10,857 nucleotides of DNA, from positions 1-10,857 of the forward strand of contig JAJZVE010000100.1 in the NCBI GenBank assembly GCA_021845835.1, read 5' to 3'. Of the stretch, positions 1-6,996 are shown in pieces. This stretch comes from Pseudomonadota bacterium (GTDB lineage Bacteria > Pseudomonadota > Alphaproteobacteria > Acetobacterales > Acetobacteraceae). Numbering within the stretch: position 1 is the first letter of the stretch; each line of letters starts with the position of its first letter. Below the pieces are notes generated by a model, which saw only the letters and a list, made by a program, of their open reading frames with translations, was not told where the DNA came from and ran no database searches. The translations under genes were made by a program, and so were the position numbers.

Positions 1-1059
1 GACGCGGTGTTCGGCGCCGGCCTCGCGCGCGACGTGGCGGCGCCGGTCGCCGACGTGCTGCGCGCGGCGGCACGGATCGTCGCCATCGACGTGCCGAGCG
101 GCCTCGACGGCGCCACCGGCGGCGTGCGCGGCTTCGCGCCCCGCGCCGAGGTGACGGTGACGTTCTTCCGCCGCAAGCCCGGACATCTGCTGCTGCCCGG
201 CCGCCTGCTGTGCGGCGACACGGTGCTGGCCGATATCGGCCTGCCCGACGCGGCCCTCGCTGCCGCGCGGCCGCGCACGTTCCACAACCTGCCGGGGCTG
301 TGGACGCTGCCGGCGCCCGTGCCGGAAAGCCACAAATACACGCGCGGGCACGTCACCGTGCTCGGCGGCGCGGCCATGACCGGGGCGGCGCGGCTGGCGG
401 CGATGGCGGCGCGGCGCGGCGGCGCCGGCATGGTGACGATCGCGGCCGCGGCGGGCGGCGATCTCTATCGCGCCGGCGAACCCGGCACGATCGTCGATGC
501 CCGCCCGCTCGCCGGGCTGCTGCAGGATGCGCGCCGCAATGCCTGGGTGTGCGGCCCCGGCCTCGGCCTCGATGCCGCCCGCGCGGCGCTGCCGGCGCTG
601 CTCGGCTCCGGGCGGCAGGTGGTCGTCGATGCCGACGCGCTCGCCGCCTGCGCCGATGCGCCCGAGCGGCTGCGCGGCGCCGCGGTGCTGACACCGCATG
701 CGGGCGAGTTTTCCCGGGTGTTCGGGCCGGTCGGCGCCGATCGGCTGCACGCCGCCCGCGCCGCCGCCGCGCTGACCGGCGCCGTGGTGCTGCTGAAGGG
801 CGCGGACACCGTCATCGCCGCGCCGGACGGCCGCGCGGCGATCAACGATTCCGCCCCGCCCTGGCTCGCGACGGCCGGCAGTGGCGACACGCTGGCCGGG
901 CTGATCGCGGCGCTGCTGGCGCAGGGCATGGCGCCCTGGCACGCCGCCTGCGCCGCCGCCTGGCTGCACGGCCGCGCCGCCGAGCATGCCGGCCGGCACC
1001 TGATCGCCGAGGATCTCGCCCCCGCCCTGCCGCTTGCTTTCAAGGACGCCACGTCATGA
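1..1059 (+). CDS. nnr: Bifunctional NAD(P)H-hydrate epimerase / ADP-dependent dehydratase, 5'-truncated by the window edge
   Basis: Repairs hydrated, dead NAD(P)HX: an N-terminal YjeF/NnrE domain epimerises R- and S-NAD(P)HX and a C-terminal ribokinase-like NnrD domain dehydrates the S form using ADP in bacteria. The reading frame is open from base 1, so the start lies outside; about 352 residues remain. The first ~80 residues are the end of the epimerase domain, with DAVFGAGL and the IDVPSGLDG loop. The dehydratase domain starts near HKYTRGHVTVLGG (about 330-370) and carries MTGAARLAAMAARRGGAGMV, LTPHAGEF, LLKGADTVIA and the nucleotide-binding/catalytic TAGSGDTLAGL motif (GSGD at 877-888). 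The stop TGA overlaps the ATG of the next gene in ATGA, which implies co-transcription and probably translational coupling. Nothing in the visible part looks broken. The family call is firm; the missing N-terminus cannot be judged. Confidence 0.95.
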   Translation, partial: DAVFGAGLARDVAAPVADVLRAAARIVAIDVPSGLDGATGGVRGFAPRAEVTVTFFRRKPGHLLLPGRLLCGDTVLADIGLPDAALAAARPRTFHNLPGLWTLPAPVPESHKYTRGHVTVLGGAAMTGAARLAAMAARRGGAGMVTIAAAAGGDLYRAGEPGTIVDARPLAGLLQDARRNAWVCGPGLGLDAARAALPALLGSGRQVVVDADALAACADAPERLRGAAVLTPHAGEFSRVFGPVGADRLHAARAAAALTGAVVLLKGADTVIAAPDGRAAINDSAPPWLATAGSGDTLAGLIAALLAQGMAPWHAACAAAWLHGRAAEHAGRHLIAEDLAPALPLAFKDATS

Positions 1060-2456
1060 GCGAAGTCGCCAGCACCGGCCTGTTCGATCGCGCCTTGCGC
1101 CGCATCACCGGCGTCTGGCGCGACATGGCGCAATCCGTCGCGCGCGAGGAGGACGACAGCCTCGATGCGCAGATGCGCGCCTGCCTCGCCGGCCGCGGCG
1201 GCGAAGTCAGCGCGCGCAACCGCGCCGCCAAGCTGGCGCAGACCTACCTCACGCTGGACCTCGCCGGCCGCCGCGCCTTCCTGGTCACGCTCGCCGGCTT
1301 CGATTCCGACGCCGACGCGGTCACCGCCGCCTTCGCGGCGGTGCGGGAGGCCGCCGACCCGGCCGCGCGCGCCACCGCCAAGGCGCGGCTGCGCCGGGTG
1401 CTGGAACCGCCGCGCGCGCGACTGCTGACGCAGTTCACGGCGATCCCGGACGGCATGAAATTCCTGGTCGATCTGCGCGCCGAACTGCGCGCCATGATGA
1501 ACAGCGACCCGCTGCTCGCAGCCCTGGAGGGCGATCTGCGGTCGCTGCTGGCCAGTTGGTTCGACGTGGGCTTCCTCGACCTGCGCGCGATCGACTGGAA
1601 CAGCCCGGCGGCTTTGCTGGAAAAGCTCGCCGGCTACGAGGCGGTGCATGGCGTGCGGTCATGGCGCGACCTGAAGAACCGGCTCGATTCGGACCGCCGC
1701 TGCTACGCCTTCTTCCACCCGCGCATGCCGGGCGAGCCGCTGATCTTCGTCGAGGTTGCGCTGGTGCGGGGTCTTGCCGACAGCGTGCAGACGCTGCTTG
1801 ATCCGAAGGCCCCGCTGGTCAACCCGCGCGAGGCCGACACCGCGATCTTCTATTCCATCAGCAATTGCCAGAGCGGGCTGGCCGGCATCAGCTTCGGCAA
1901 TTTCCTGATCAAGCGCGTGGTCGATCTGCTGTCCGCCGAGCTGCGCAACCTGAAGCACTTCGCCACGCTCTCGCCGGTGCCGGGATTCCGCCGCTGGCTG
2001 GATGCGCGACTGGTGGCAGGACCGGGCGATCTGCTGAGCGAGGAAGAAGCCTCCGCGCTGCGTACCGCGACGCCGCCGGAGGGGCCGGCGCCGGAAACCG
2101 GCGAGGCGGCGCTGGCGGCGATCCTGGCCGCGCGCGGCTGGTGGCGCGAGGGCGCGATGCGCCGCGCCGCCGAGCCGGTGCTGCTGCGGCTGTGCGCGCG
2201 CTATCTGCTGGCCGAGGGAAACGGCAAGCGCGCGCTCGATCCGGTGGCGCATTTCCACCTGACCAACGGCGCGCGGCTGGAGCGCATCGTGCCGCTGGCC
2301 GATGTCTCGGAAAAAGGCTTCAAGGAAAGTGCCGGGATCATGGTGAACTATCTGTACGATCCGGCCCGGATAGAGGACTATCACGAAGACTACGCCGGCG
2401 AAGGCAAGCGCAACGCCGCCACGTCCGTCCGCCGCCTTGCGCGCGGATGGACCTGA
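1056..2456 (+). CDS. Malonyl-CoA decarboxylase (MCD/MatA-type)
   Basis: Predicted to convert malonyl-CoA to acetyl-CoA and CO2 in the cytoplasm, in malonate catabolism or control of malonyl-CoA. The product is 466 aa, normal for bacterial MCD without a targeting peptide. The N-terminal half (about 1-200) is the helical domain; the C-terminal half is the GNAT-like catalytic domain. Visible family motifs are FYSISNCQSGLAGISFGNFL (about 265-284, containing the expected catalytic Ser region), ATLSPVPGFRRWL (about 303-315) and NPVA-like DPVAHFHLTNGARLERI (about 395-411, with His401 as the expected catalytic His), then GIMVNYLYD near the end. The ATG at 1056 overlaps the preceding stop by 4 bp and has AAGGA at 1042-1046 nine bases upstream. 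The next gene starts 24 bp after the stop. No malonyl-CoA synthetase (matB) or transporter (matC) is visible, so a classical mat operon is not shown. The family call is strong; the physiological role is inferred. Confidence 0.93.
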   Translation: MSEVASTGLFDRALRRITGVWRDMAQSVAREEDDSLDAQMRACLAGRGGEVSARNRAAKLAQTYLTLDLAGRRAFLVTLAGFDSDADAVTAAFAAVREAADPAARATAKARLRRVLEPPRARLLTQFTAIPDGMKFLVDLRAELRAMMNSDPLLAALEGDLRSLLASWFDVGFLDLRAIDWNSPAALLEKLAGYEAVHGVRSWRDLKNRLDSDRRCYAFFHPRMPGEPLIFVEVALVRGLADSVQTLLDPKAPLVNPREADTAIFYSISNCQSGLAGISFGNFLIKRVVDLLSAELRNLKHFATLSPVPGFRRWLDARLVAGPGDLLSEEEASALRTATPPEGPAPETGEAALAAILAARGWWREGAMRRAAEPVLLRLCARYLLAEGNGKRALDPVAHFHLTNGARLERIVPLADVSEKGFKESAGIMVNYLYDPARIEDYHEDYAGEGKRNAATSVRRLARGWT

Positions 2457-2480
2457 CGCGAGGCTGCAGGGGGGAAGCGA

Positions 2481-4862
2481 ATGGACACGCAGGTTGCGAC
2501 CGGACTGCCGGGCCTGAGCGCGGAGCGGCGTGCCGCGCTGCTGCGCGAGATCGAGCGCAAGCTGCTGTGGCTCTCGGCCTGGACGGTGCATCACGCCAAC
2601 CACATCCGCCCCAACCGCGACGGGCTGAAGGTGGGCGGGCATCAGGCGTCCTGCGCCTCCGTCATCTCCATCATGGCAGCGCTGTATTTCTCGGTGCTGC
2701 GCCCGCAGGACCGCGTCGCGGTCAAGCCGCACGCGAGCCCGGTGTTCCACGCCGTCAACTACCTGTTCGGCCGCCAGACGCGCGAGAAGATGGCGGCGCT
2801 GCGCCGGTTCGGCGGCGCGCAGTCCTACCCGAGCCGTACCAAGGACGGGCCGGAGGTGGATTTCTCCACCGGCTCGGTCGGCCTCGGCGTCGCCATGACG
2901 AGTTTCTCCGCGCTGATGGCCGACTACGTGCGGCTGCACAAGCTTGCCGCGGCGGAGCTGCCGGCGGGCCGCCACATCGCCATCGCCGGCGATGCGGAAC
3001 TCGATGAAGGCAACATCTACGAGGCGCTGCTGGAAGGCTGGAAGCACGACGTCCGCAACGTCTGGTGGATCATCGACTACAATCGCCAGAGCCTCGACAG
3101 CGTGGTGCCGGACCGGCTGTTCGGCCGCATCGAGGGACTGTTCCGTGACATGGGCTGGAACGTCGTGACGATGAAATACGGCCGCAAGCTGCAGGCGGCG
3201 TTCGCGCGCGACGGCGGTGACGCGCTGCGGCGCTGGATCGACGACTGCCCGAACAGCCTCTATTCGGCGCTCACTTTCCAGGGCGGGGCGGCGTGGCGGC
3301 AGGCGGTGCTGGCCGATCTCGGCCGCTCGCAGGGCGTGCGCGCGATCCTCGATCCGCTCGACGACGACGGGGTGGCGGCGCTGATGACCAATCTCGGCGG
3401 CCACGACATCGAGACCATCATCGACACGCTGAACGAAGCGGCGGCGGACGGCGACCAGCCGACCTGTTTCATCGCCTACACGATCAAGGGCATGGGCCTG
3501 CCCTTCGCCGGCCACAAGGACAACCACGCCGGCCTGATGACGAAGGAACAGATGGAGCTGTTCCGCACCGCCATGCATATCCGCCCCGGCCACGAATGGG
3601 ACCGCTTCGAGGGGCTGCAGGCGAGCGCGGAAGAAATGCAATCGCTGATCGACTCGGTGGCGTTCGCGCAGCCGCTGACGCCGGCGGGCCGCGCGCTGAC
3701 CGCGCCGGTGGTGCCGGTGCCCGCGGTGCTGCCGGCGCCGCAGGCCGCCGGGCGAAAGCTGTCCACGCAATCCGGGTTCGGCGATATCCTGGCCGAGATC
3801 GGCCGCGGCCAGGGCGAGTTGCGGGAACTCGCCGCGCATGTCGTGACCACCAGCCCCGACGTGGCCGTCTCGACCAATCTGGGGCCGTGGGTGAACCGGC
3901 GCGGCGTGTTCGACCGGCACACCCGCAACGACGTGTTCCGCGACGCCAAGCTTGCCAGCGCGCAGCGCTGGGGCATGACGCCGCAGGGCCAGCACATCGA
4001 GCTCGGCATCGCCGAGCAGAACCTGTTTCTGCTGCTGGGCGCGGCGGGGTTGTCGCATGCGCTGCACGGCGCGCGGGTGCTGCCGGTCGGCACCGTCTAT
4101 GACCCGTTCGTCAACCGCGGCCTCGATGCGCTGATCTATGCCTGCTACCAGGACGCGCGCTTCCTGCTGGTGTCCACGCCATCCGGGCTGACGCTGGCGC
4201 CGGAGGGCGGGCAGCACCAGAGCGTCAACACGCCGCTGATCGGCATGGCCGCCGACCGGCTGGCGTCCTACGAGCCGGCACATGTCGATGAGCTGGCGAT
4301 CCTGCTGCGCCATGCCTTCGCGCACATGCAGGCGCCGGACGGTTCGGCGGTGTGGCTGCGGCTGTCCACGCGGCAGATCGAGCAGCCGGCGCGCACGCTC
4401 GACCCGGCTTCCGTGATCGGCGGCGCGCACTGGGCGGTGCCGCCGACGGCGGGGGCACGCATCGCGCTCGCCTATCAGGGCGCGGTCGCGCCGGAGGCCG
4501 AGGCGGCGTTTGCACTTTTGCGCGAGGAGGAGCCGGGCGCGGGGTTGCTCGCCATCACCAGCCCCGACCGGCTGCATGCCGGCTGGCTCGCGGCGCTGCG
4601 CGCGCGGCGCGAAGGCGAGCGCACGGCACGCAGCCATGTCGAGGCGATCCTGGCGCCGCTCGCGCCCGATGCAGCGCTGGTAACGGTGCTGGACGGGCAT
4701 CCGGCCGCGCATGGCTGGCTGGGCGCGGTGCGCGGTCAGCGCGTAGTGCCGCTCGGGCCGGACCGCTTCGGCCAGAGCGGCGACATCCCGGACCTGTATC
4801 GCGAATACGGGCTGGATACCGACGCCGTGCTGGACGCCTGCGCGCAGGCGCTGCTCGGCTGA
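2481..4862 (+). CDS. AceE-like (homodimeric pyruvate dehydrogenase E1 / transketolase family) thiamine-diphosphate enzyme
   Basis: A 793-aa ThDP enzyme with fused PP and Pyr domains plus a C-terminal domain, somewhat shorter than E. coli AceE (~887 aa). In the PP domain I see GGHQAS (His54), KPHASPVFH (His84), a Mg/ThDP motif GDAELDEGN (Asp171) and, 30 residues on, Asn201 in IIDYNRQSLD, matching the Asp230/Asn260 spacing of AceE. The active-site loop is IKGMGLPFAGHKDNHAGLMT (His345/His349). An Ala/Pro-rich linker (about 407-424) leads to the Pyr domain, with HIELGIAEQNLF (Glu512 as likely cofactor-activating Glu) and PEGGQHQSVN (His579). The C-terminus has VPLGPDRFGQSGDIPDLY, as in AceE-type E1s. 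These features favour AceE-like E1 over true transketolase. The third residue of the usual GDG motif is Ala here. No lipoyl or E2/E3 gene is nearby, so whether it serves a dehydrogenase complex or another 2-oxoacid reaction is open. The start ATG has a strong purine-rich SD (GGGGGGAAG, about 2469-2477). Confidence 0.85.
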   Translation: MDTQVATGLPGLSAERRAALLREIERKLLWLSAWTVHHANHIRPNRDGLKVGGHQASCASVISIMAALYFSVLRPQDRVAVKPHASPVFHAVNYLFGRQTREKMAALRRFGGAQSYPSRTKDGPEVDFSTGSVGLGVAMTSFSALMADYVRLHKLAAAELPAGRHIAIAGDAELDEGNIYEALLEGWKHDVRNVWWIIDYNRQSLDSVVPDRLFGRIEGLFRDMGWNVVTMKYGRKLQAAFARDGGDALRRWIDDCPNSLYSALTFQGGAAWRQAVLADLGRSQGVRAILDPLDDDGVAALMTNLGGHDIETIIDTLNEAAADGDQPTCFIAYTIKGMGLPFAGHKDNHAGLMTKEQMELFRTAMHIRPGHEWDRFEGLQASAEEMQSLIDSVAFAQPLTPAGRALTAPVVPVPAVLPAPQAAGRKLSTQSGFGDILAEIGRGQGELRELAAHVVTTSPDVAVSTNLGPWVNRRGVFDRHTRNDVFRDAKLASAQRWGMTPQGQHIELGIAEQNLFLLLGAAGLSHALHGARVLPVGTVYDPFVNRGLDALIYACYQDARFLLVSTPSGLTLAPEGGQHQSVNTPLIGMAADRLASYEPAHVDELAILLRHAFAHMQAPDGSAVWLRLSTRQIEQPARTLDPASVIGGAHWAVPPTAGARIALAYQGAVAPEAEAAFALLREEEPGAGLLAITSPDRLHAGWLAALRARREGERTARSHVEAILAPLAPDAALVTVLDGHPAAHGWLGAVRGQRVVPLGPDRFGQSGDIPDLYREYGLDTDAVLDACAQALLG

Positions 4863-4870
4863 AATTCTGT

Positions 4871-4886
4871 CCGCGCGCCCGCGCGG
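4871..4886 (+). terminator. Possible GC hairpin just after the AceE-like gene
   Basis: CCGCGC (4871-4876) and GCGCGG (4881-4886) form a 6-bp perfect stem around GCCC, eight bases after the stop at 4862. No T-run follows, so it is not a standard intrinsic terminator, and such stems arise often at this GC content. It may mark the end of the nnr-MCD-E1 transcript, or only be compositional. Confidence 0.22.
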
Positions 4887-4891
4887 CGGCG

Positions 4892-4897
4892 TAAAAT
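4892..4897 (+). promoter_or_regulatory. Candidate -10 element upstream of the GYD gene
   Basis: TAAAAT at 4892-4897 is a rare AT hexamer in very GC-rich sequence, 51 bases before the GYD start codon. It is one mismatch from TATAAT. No convincing -35 is seen about 17 bases upstream. The same hexamer, also preceded by CG, occurs upstream of the amidase gene at 5317-5322. Confidence 0.35.
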
Positions 4898-4904
4898 GCC
4901 TGTT

Positions 4905-4930
4905 GCACCGGACGGATTTTCCACCGGTGC
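4905..4930 (+). promoter_or_regulatory. Inverted repeat in the leader of the GYD gene
   Basis: GCACCGG (4905-4911) and CCGGTGC (4924-4930) form a perfect 7-bp stem around 12 bases; the loop itself can pair GGA (4914-4916) with TCC (4920-4922). It begins about where transcription from the TAAAAT at 4892 would start, and it ends just before the SD (AGGGGAC, about 4937-4943). It could be an operator or a 5' leader hairpin; which is not decidable by reading. Confidence 0.4.
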
Positions 4931-4948
4931 GGGAACAGGGGACGCGCC

Positions 4949-5242
4949 ATGACAACGTACATCGCCCTCGTCAACTGGACCGACCAAGGCATCCGTTCGA
5001 TCGCCGAGTCTCCCCGCCGCCTCGACGCCGCGAAGAAGCTGCTGGCGGACATGGGCGGACAGATGAAGAACTTCTACATGACCATGGGCGACCTCGACAT
5101 GGTCGCCGTGATCGAGGCGCCCGACGATGCCGTCGCCGCGCGGTTCGCCCTGATGCTGTCACGGTCCGGAGCCGTGCGGACGCGGACGCTGAAAGCCTTC
5201 CCCGAGCCGGCCTATCGCGAAATCATCGCCTCGCTCGGCTGA
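4949..5242 (+). CDS. GYD-domain small protein
   Basis: A 97-aa protein of the GYD family (dimeric alpha/beta ferredoxin-like fold, no established biochemical role). The sequence shows the expected pattern: TYIALVNWTDQGI at the N-terminus, a helix rich in Ala/Lys/Arg (RRLDAAKKLLADMGG), then GDLDMVAVIEAPDD (47-60), a second helix AVAARFALMLSRSG, and the strand AVRTRTLKAF near the C-terminus. The naming motif is altered: the position usually occupied by Tyr in G-x-Y-D is Leu49. The ATG at 4949 has AGGGGAC about six bases upstream. It has 86 bp of leader with its own candidate promoter and hairpin, and stands 229 bp from the amidase start, so it may be a single-gene transcript. Family assignment is good; function is unknown. 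Confidence 0.88.
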   Translation: MTTYIALVNWTDQGIRSIAESPRRLDAAKKLLADMGGQMKNFYMTMGDLDMVAVIEAPDDAVAARFALMLSRSGAVRTRTLKAFPEPAYREIIASLG

Positions 5243-5262
5243 AACGCCGGCGGTGCGGCCCC

Positions 5263-5284
5263 ATGCGGTTGCATGCGGCCGCAT
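5263..5284. repeat. Palindrome and repeated ATGCGG cluster after the GYD gene
   Basis: ATGCGGCCGCAT at 5273-5284 is a perfect 12-bp palindrome. CATGCGG is repeated directly at 5262-5268 and 5272-5278, and ATGCGG at 5263-5268 can instead pair with CCGCAT at 5279-5284. The cluster begins 20 bases after the GYD stop, so it may act in termination or as a protein-binding site. There is no following T-run. Confidence 0.35.
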
Positions 5285-5316
5285 CGCCTCTGCGCCGCGC
5301 AGGCCCGTCGGCACCG

Positions 5317-5322
5317 TAAAAT
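5317..5322 (+). promoter_or_regulatory. Candidate -10 element upstream of the amidase gene
   Basis: TAAAAT at 5317-5322 lies 149 bases before the chosen amidase ATG and is the same hexamer found before the GYD gene. No good -35 is seen. It would give a leader of roughly 140 bases. Confidence 0.3.
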
Positions 5323-5326
5323 CGTT

Positions 5327-5349
5327 CGCCGCCGCGCGCTGCGGCGGCG
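5327..5349 (+). promoter_or_regulatory. Strong GC hairpin in the amidase leader
   Basis: CGCCGCCGC (5327-5335) and GCGGCGGCG (5341-5349) form a perfect 9-bp stem around GCGCT. It starts four bases after the TAAAAT hexamer, so it would lie near the 5' end of that transcript. Alternatively it terminates GYD transcription 85 bases downstream of that gene; the trailing sequence TTCGACTTCT is only weakly T-rich. Confidence 0.4.
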
Positions 5350-5455
5350 GTTCGACTTCTGTGTGCAGGCGGATCGTTCGGCGCCGCAGCGCAGCCGTCT
5401 GCTCAGCAGGGGTTTCCTCCGCGCGCCGGCTTGGCCATGCTGCGCGCCCGACCGC

Positions 5456-5467
5456 GTTTCCGGAAAC
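5456..5467. promoter_or_regulatory. 12-bp perfect palindrome over the amidase ribosome-binding site
   Basis: GTTTCCGGAAAC at 5456-5467 reads the same on both strands and ends four bases before the amidase ATG. Its right half, GGAAA, is the only plausible SD and so supports the start at 5472. A half-match, GTTTCC, also occurs at 5412-5417. It looks like an operator-type site, but no regulator gene is adjacent. Confidence 0.4.
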
Positions 5468-5471
5468 TGCC

Positions 5472-6866
5472 ATGTCCGCCACCGACCCCGCCCTGATGAC
5501 CGCCGAGGAATTGCTCGGCCACTACGCCCGCCGCAGCCTCAGCCCCGTGGAGGTGCTGCAGGCCGTGACCGAGCGGGTGGCGCGGTTCAACCCCTCGATC
5601 AACGCCTTCGCCGTGATGACCCCGCAGGCGCTCGCCGCCGCGGGCGAGAGCGAGGCGCGCTGGCGCATCGGCCGCCCGCTCGGCGTGCTGGACGGCGTGC
5701 CGGTGACGGTGAAGGACCTGGTCGATCTCGCCGGCCACCCGACCCGCCGCGGCTCCCGCCTGACCGAGGCGACGCCGGCCGCCGACGATGCGCCGAGCGT
5801 CGCCGGGCTGAAGGCCGAGGGCGCGGTGGCGATCGGCAAGACCACCACCACCGAATTCGGCTGGAAGTCGCCGGGCGACTGCCCGCTGCACGGCATCACG
5901 CGCAACCCGTGGAATCCGGCGCACACGCCGGGCGGGTCATCGGCCGGCGCGGCGGCGGCGGCGGCGGCCGGGTTCGGGCCGCTGCATATCGGCACCGACG
6001 GCGGCGGCTCGATCCGCATCCCGGCGGCCTGGTCCGGCGTGGTCGGGCTGAAGCCCAGCTTCGGCCGCGTGCCGCAATGGCCGCACGGCGCCTTCGGCCA
6101 CGTCGCGGTGCTCGGGCCGATCACGCGCAGCGTGCGCGACGCGGCGCTGATGCTGGGCGCGATGGCCCGGTTCGACCTGCGCGACCCGTACGCGCTGCCG
6201 GACCAGAAACGCGACTGGCGCGACGGCATCGAGGAAGGCGTCGCCGAGCTGCGGGTGGCGGTGCTGCGCCGACCGGGCTTCGATGCCCCCGTGGACCGGG
6301 AAGGCATCGCCGCGGTCGAGGATGCGGCACGCATGCTGATGGAGGCCGGCGCCGAGGTGGAGGAAGCCGATCCCGGCCTGCCCGACACGCGCGAGATTTT
6401 CGGCCGCATCTGGGGCGTCGCACTGGCGCGTCTGGTGCTGGCGTTCCCCGAGTCGCGCCGCCACATGCTCGATCGCGGATTGCTGGAGGTGGCGCAGGTC
6501 TTCGGCAGCGTTTCCGCGACCGAGTTCATCGACGGCGAGGCGTTGCGGCTGGAGGCTGCGCACGCCATGGCGCGCGTCCACCAGAAATACGACCTTGTGC
6601 TGTGTCCCACCGTGCCGACCGCGGCCCCGCTCGCCGATGCGCCGGTGACTGATCCGGTGCAGGCGCTGGCCGGCGCCTGGGCGCCCTGGACCTTTGCCTT
6701 CAACCTGACGCGCCAGCCGGCCATCGCCGTGCCGATGGGCTTCACCGCGAACGGCCTGCCGCGCTCGGTGCAGCTGGCCGCGGCACTCTACCGCGACGAC
6801 CTGGTGCTGCGCGCGGCGCGCACGCTGGAAGTGGCGCAGCCGTTCCCGATGCCGGAACTGGAATGA
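5472..6866 (+). CDS. Amidase-signature family hydrolase
   Basis: A 464-aa cytoplasmic amidase of the amidase-signature (GatA/fatty-acid-amide-hydrolase-like) family, which hydrolyses C-N amide bonds; the substrate cannot be told from sequence. The Ser-cisSer-Lys triad is complete: Lys81 in VPVTVKDLVD, cis-Ser156 in HTPGGSSAGA and nucleophile Ser180 in GTDGGGSIRIPA. The 24-residue spacing from cis-Ser to Ser equals that of characterised members. VGLKPSFGRVP (191-201) and GPITRSVRDAALML follow as expected. Arg-rich in-frame codons run upstream to about 5253, but they do not resemble family N-termini. The ATG at 5472 has GGAAA at 5462-5466 and begins with a normal N-terminal helix (MTAEELLGHYARRSLSPVEV). 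There is no GatB/GatC gene beside it, so it is unlikely to be the tRNA amidotransferase A subunit. It stands alone, convergent with rsmI. Confidence 0.92.
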   Translation: MSATDPALMTAEELLGHYARRSLSPVEVLQAVTERVARFNPSINAFAVMTPQALAAAGESEARWRIGRPLGVLDGVPVTVKDLVDLAGHPTRRGSRLTEATPAADDAPSVAGLKAEGAVAIGKTTTTEFGWKSPGDCPLHGITRNPWNPAHTPGGSSAGAAAAAAAGFGPLHIGTDGGGSIRIPAAWSGVVGLKPSFGRVPQWPHGAFGHVAVLGPITRSVRDAALMLGAMARFDLRDPYALPDQKRDWRDGIEEGVAELRVAVLRRPGFDAPVDREGIAAVEDAARMLMEAGAEVEEADPGLPDTREIFGRIWGVALARLVLAFPESRRHMLDRGLLEVAQVFGSVSATEFIDGEALRLEAAHAMARVHQKYDLVLCPTVPTAAPLADAPVTDPVQALAGAWAPWTFAFNLTRQPAIAVPMGFTANGLPRSVQLAAALYRDDLVLRAARTLEVAQPFPMPELE

Positions 6867-6930
6867 TGCCCGGCCCCTGACGGGGGTTCGTGCCGCTCGC
6901 AAGGCCAACGCGGCTTTCGGTTTGCGCCAT

Positions 6931-6988
6931 AGCCGGATCGCATGTCGGCGCCACGGCGGGATGGTGACATCCGGCGGTGCATCCGGCT
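6931..6988. repeat. Long inverted repeat (AGCCGGAT ... ATCCGGCT)
   Basis: AGCCGGAT at 6931-6938 pairs perfectly with ATCCGGCT at 6981-6988. After a bulged C, GCA (6940-6942) pairs with TGC (6978-6980), giving an 11-bp stem with a 35-base loop. A further direct copy of ATCCGGC is at 6969-6975, twelve bases before the second arm. This could be an RNA fold or paired binding sites. Confidence 0.4.
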
Positions 6989-6996
6989 GCCTGTTA

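Noticed and set aside
1659..4955. A 1098-codon open frame on the minus strand opposite MCD and the AceE-like gene
   Set aside because: It is an antisense shadow caused by GC-rich codon use. Its product is rich in Arg, His and Gln, matches no family, and the sense strand carries two convincing enzymes.
5253..5471. In-frame 73-codon upstream extension of the amidase
   Set aside because: The stretch is Arg/Ser/Ala-rich, includes a GC hairpin and palindromes, lacks an SD, and homologues begin near the MTAEELL helix; the ATG at 5472 has a GGAAA SD.
5472..6866. GatA subunit of aspartyl/glutamyl-tRNA amidotransferase
   Set aside because: The amidase triad fits but GatB/GatC are not adjacent, and the regions around the triad read as a generic amidase.
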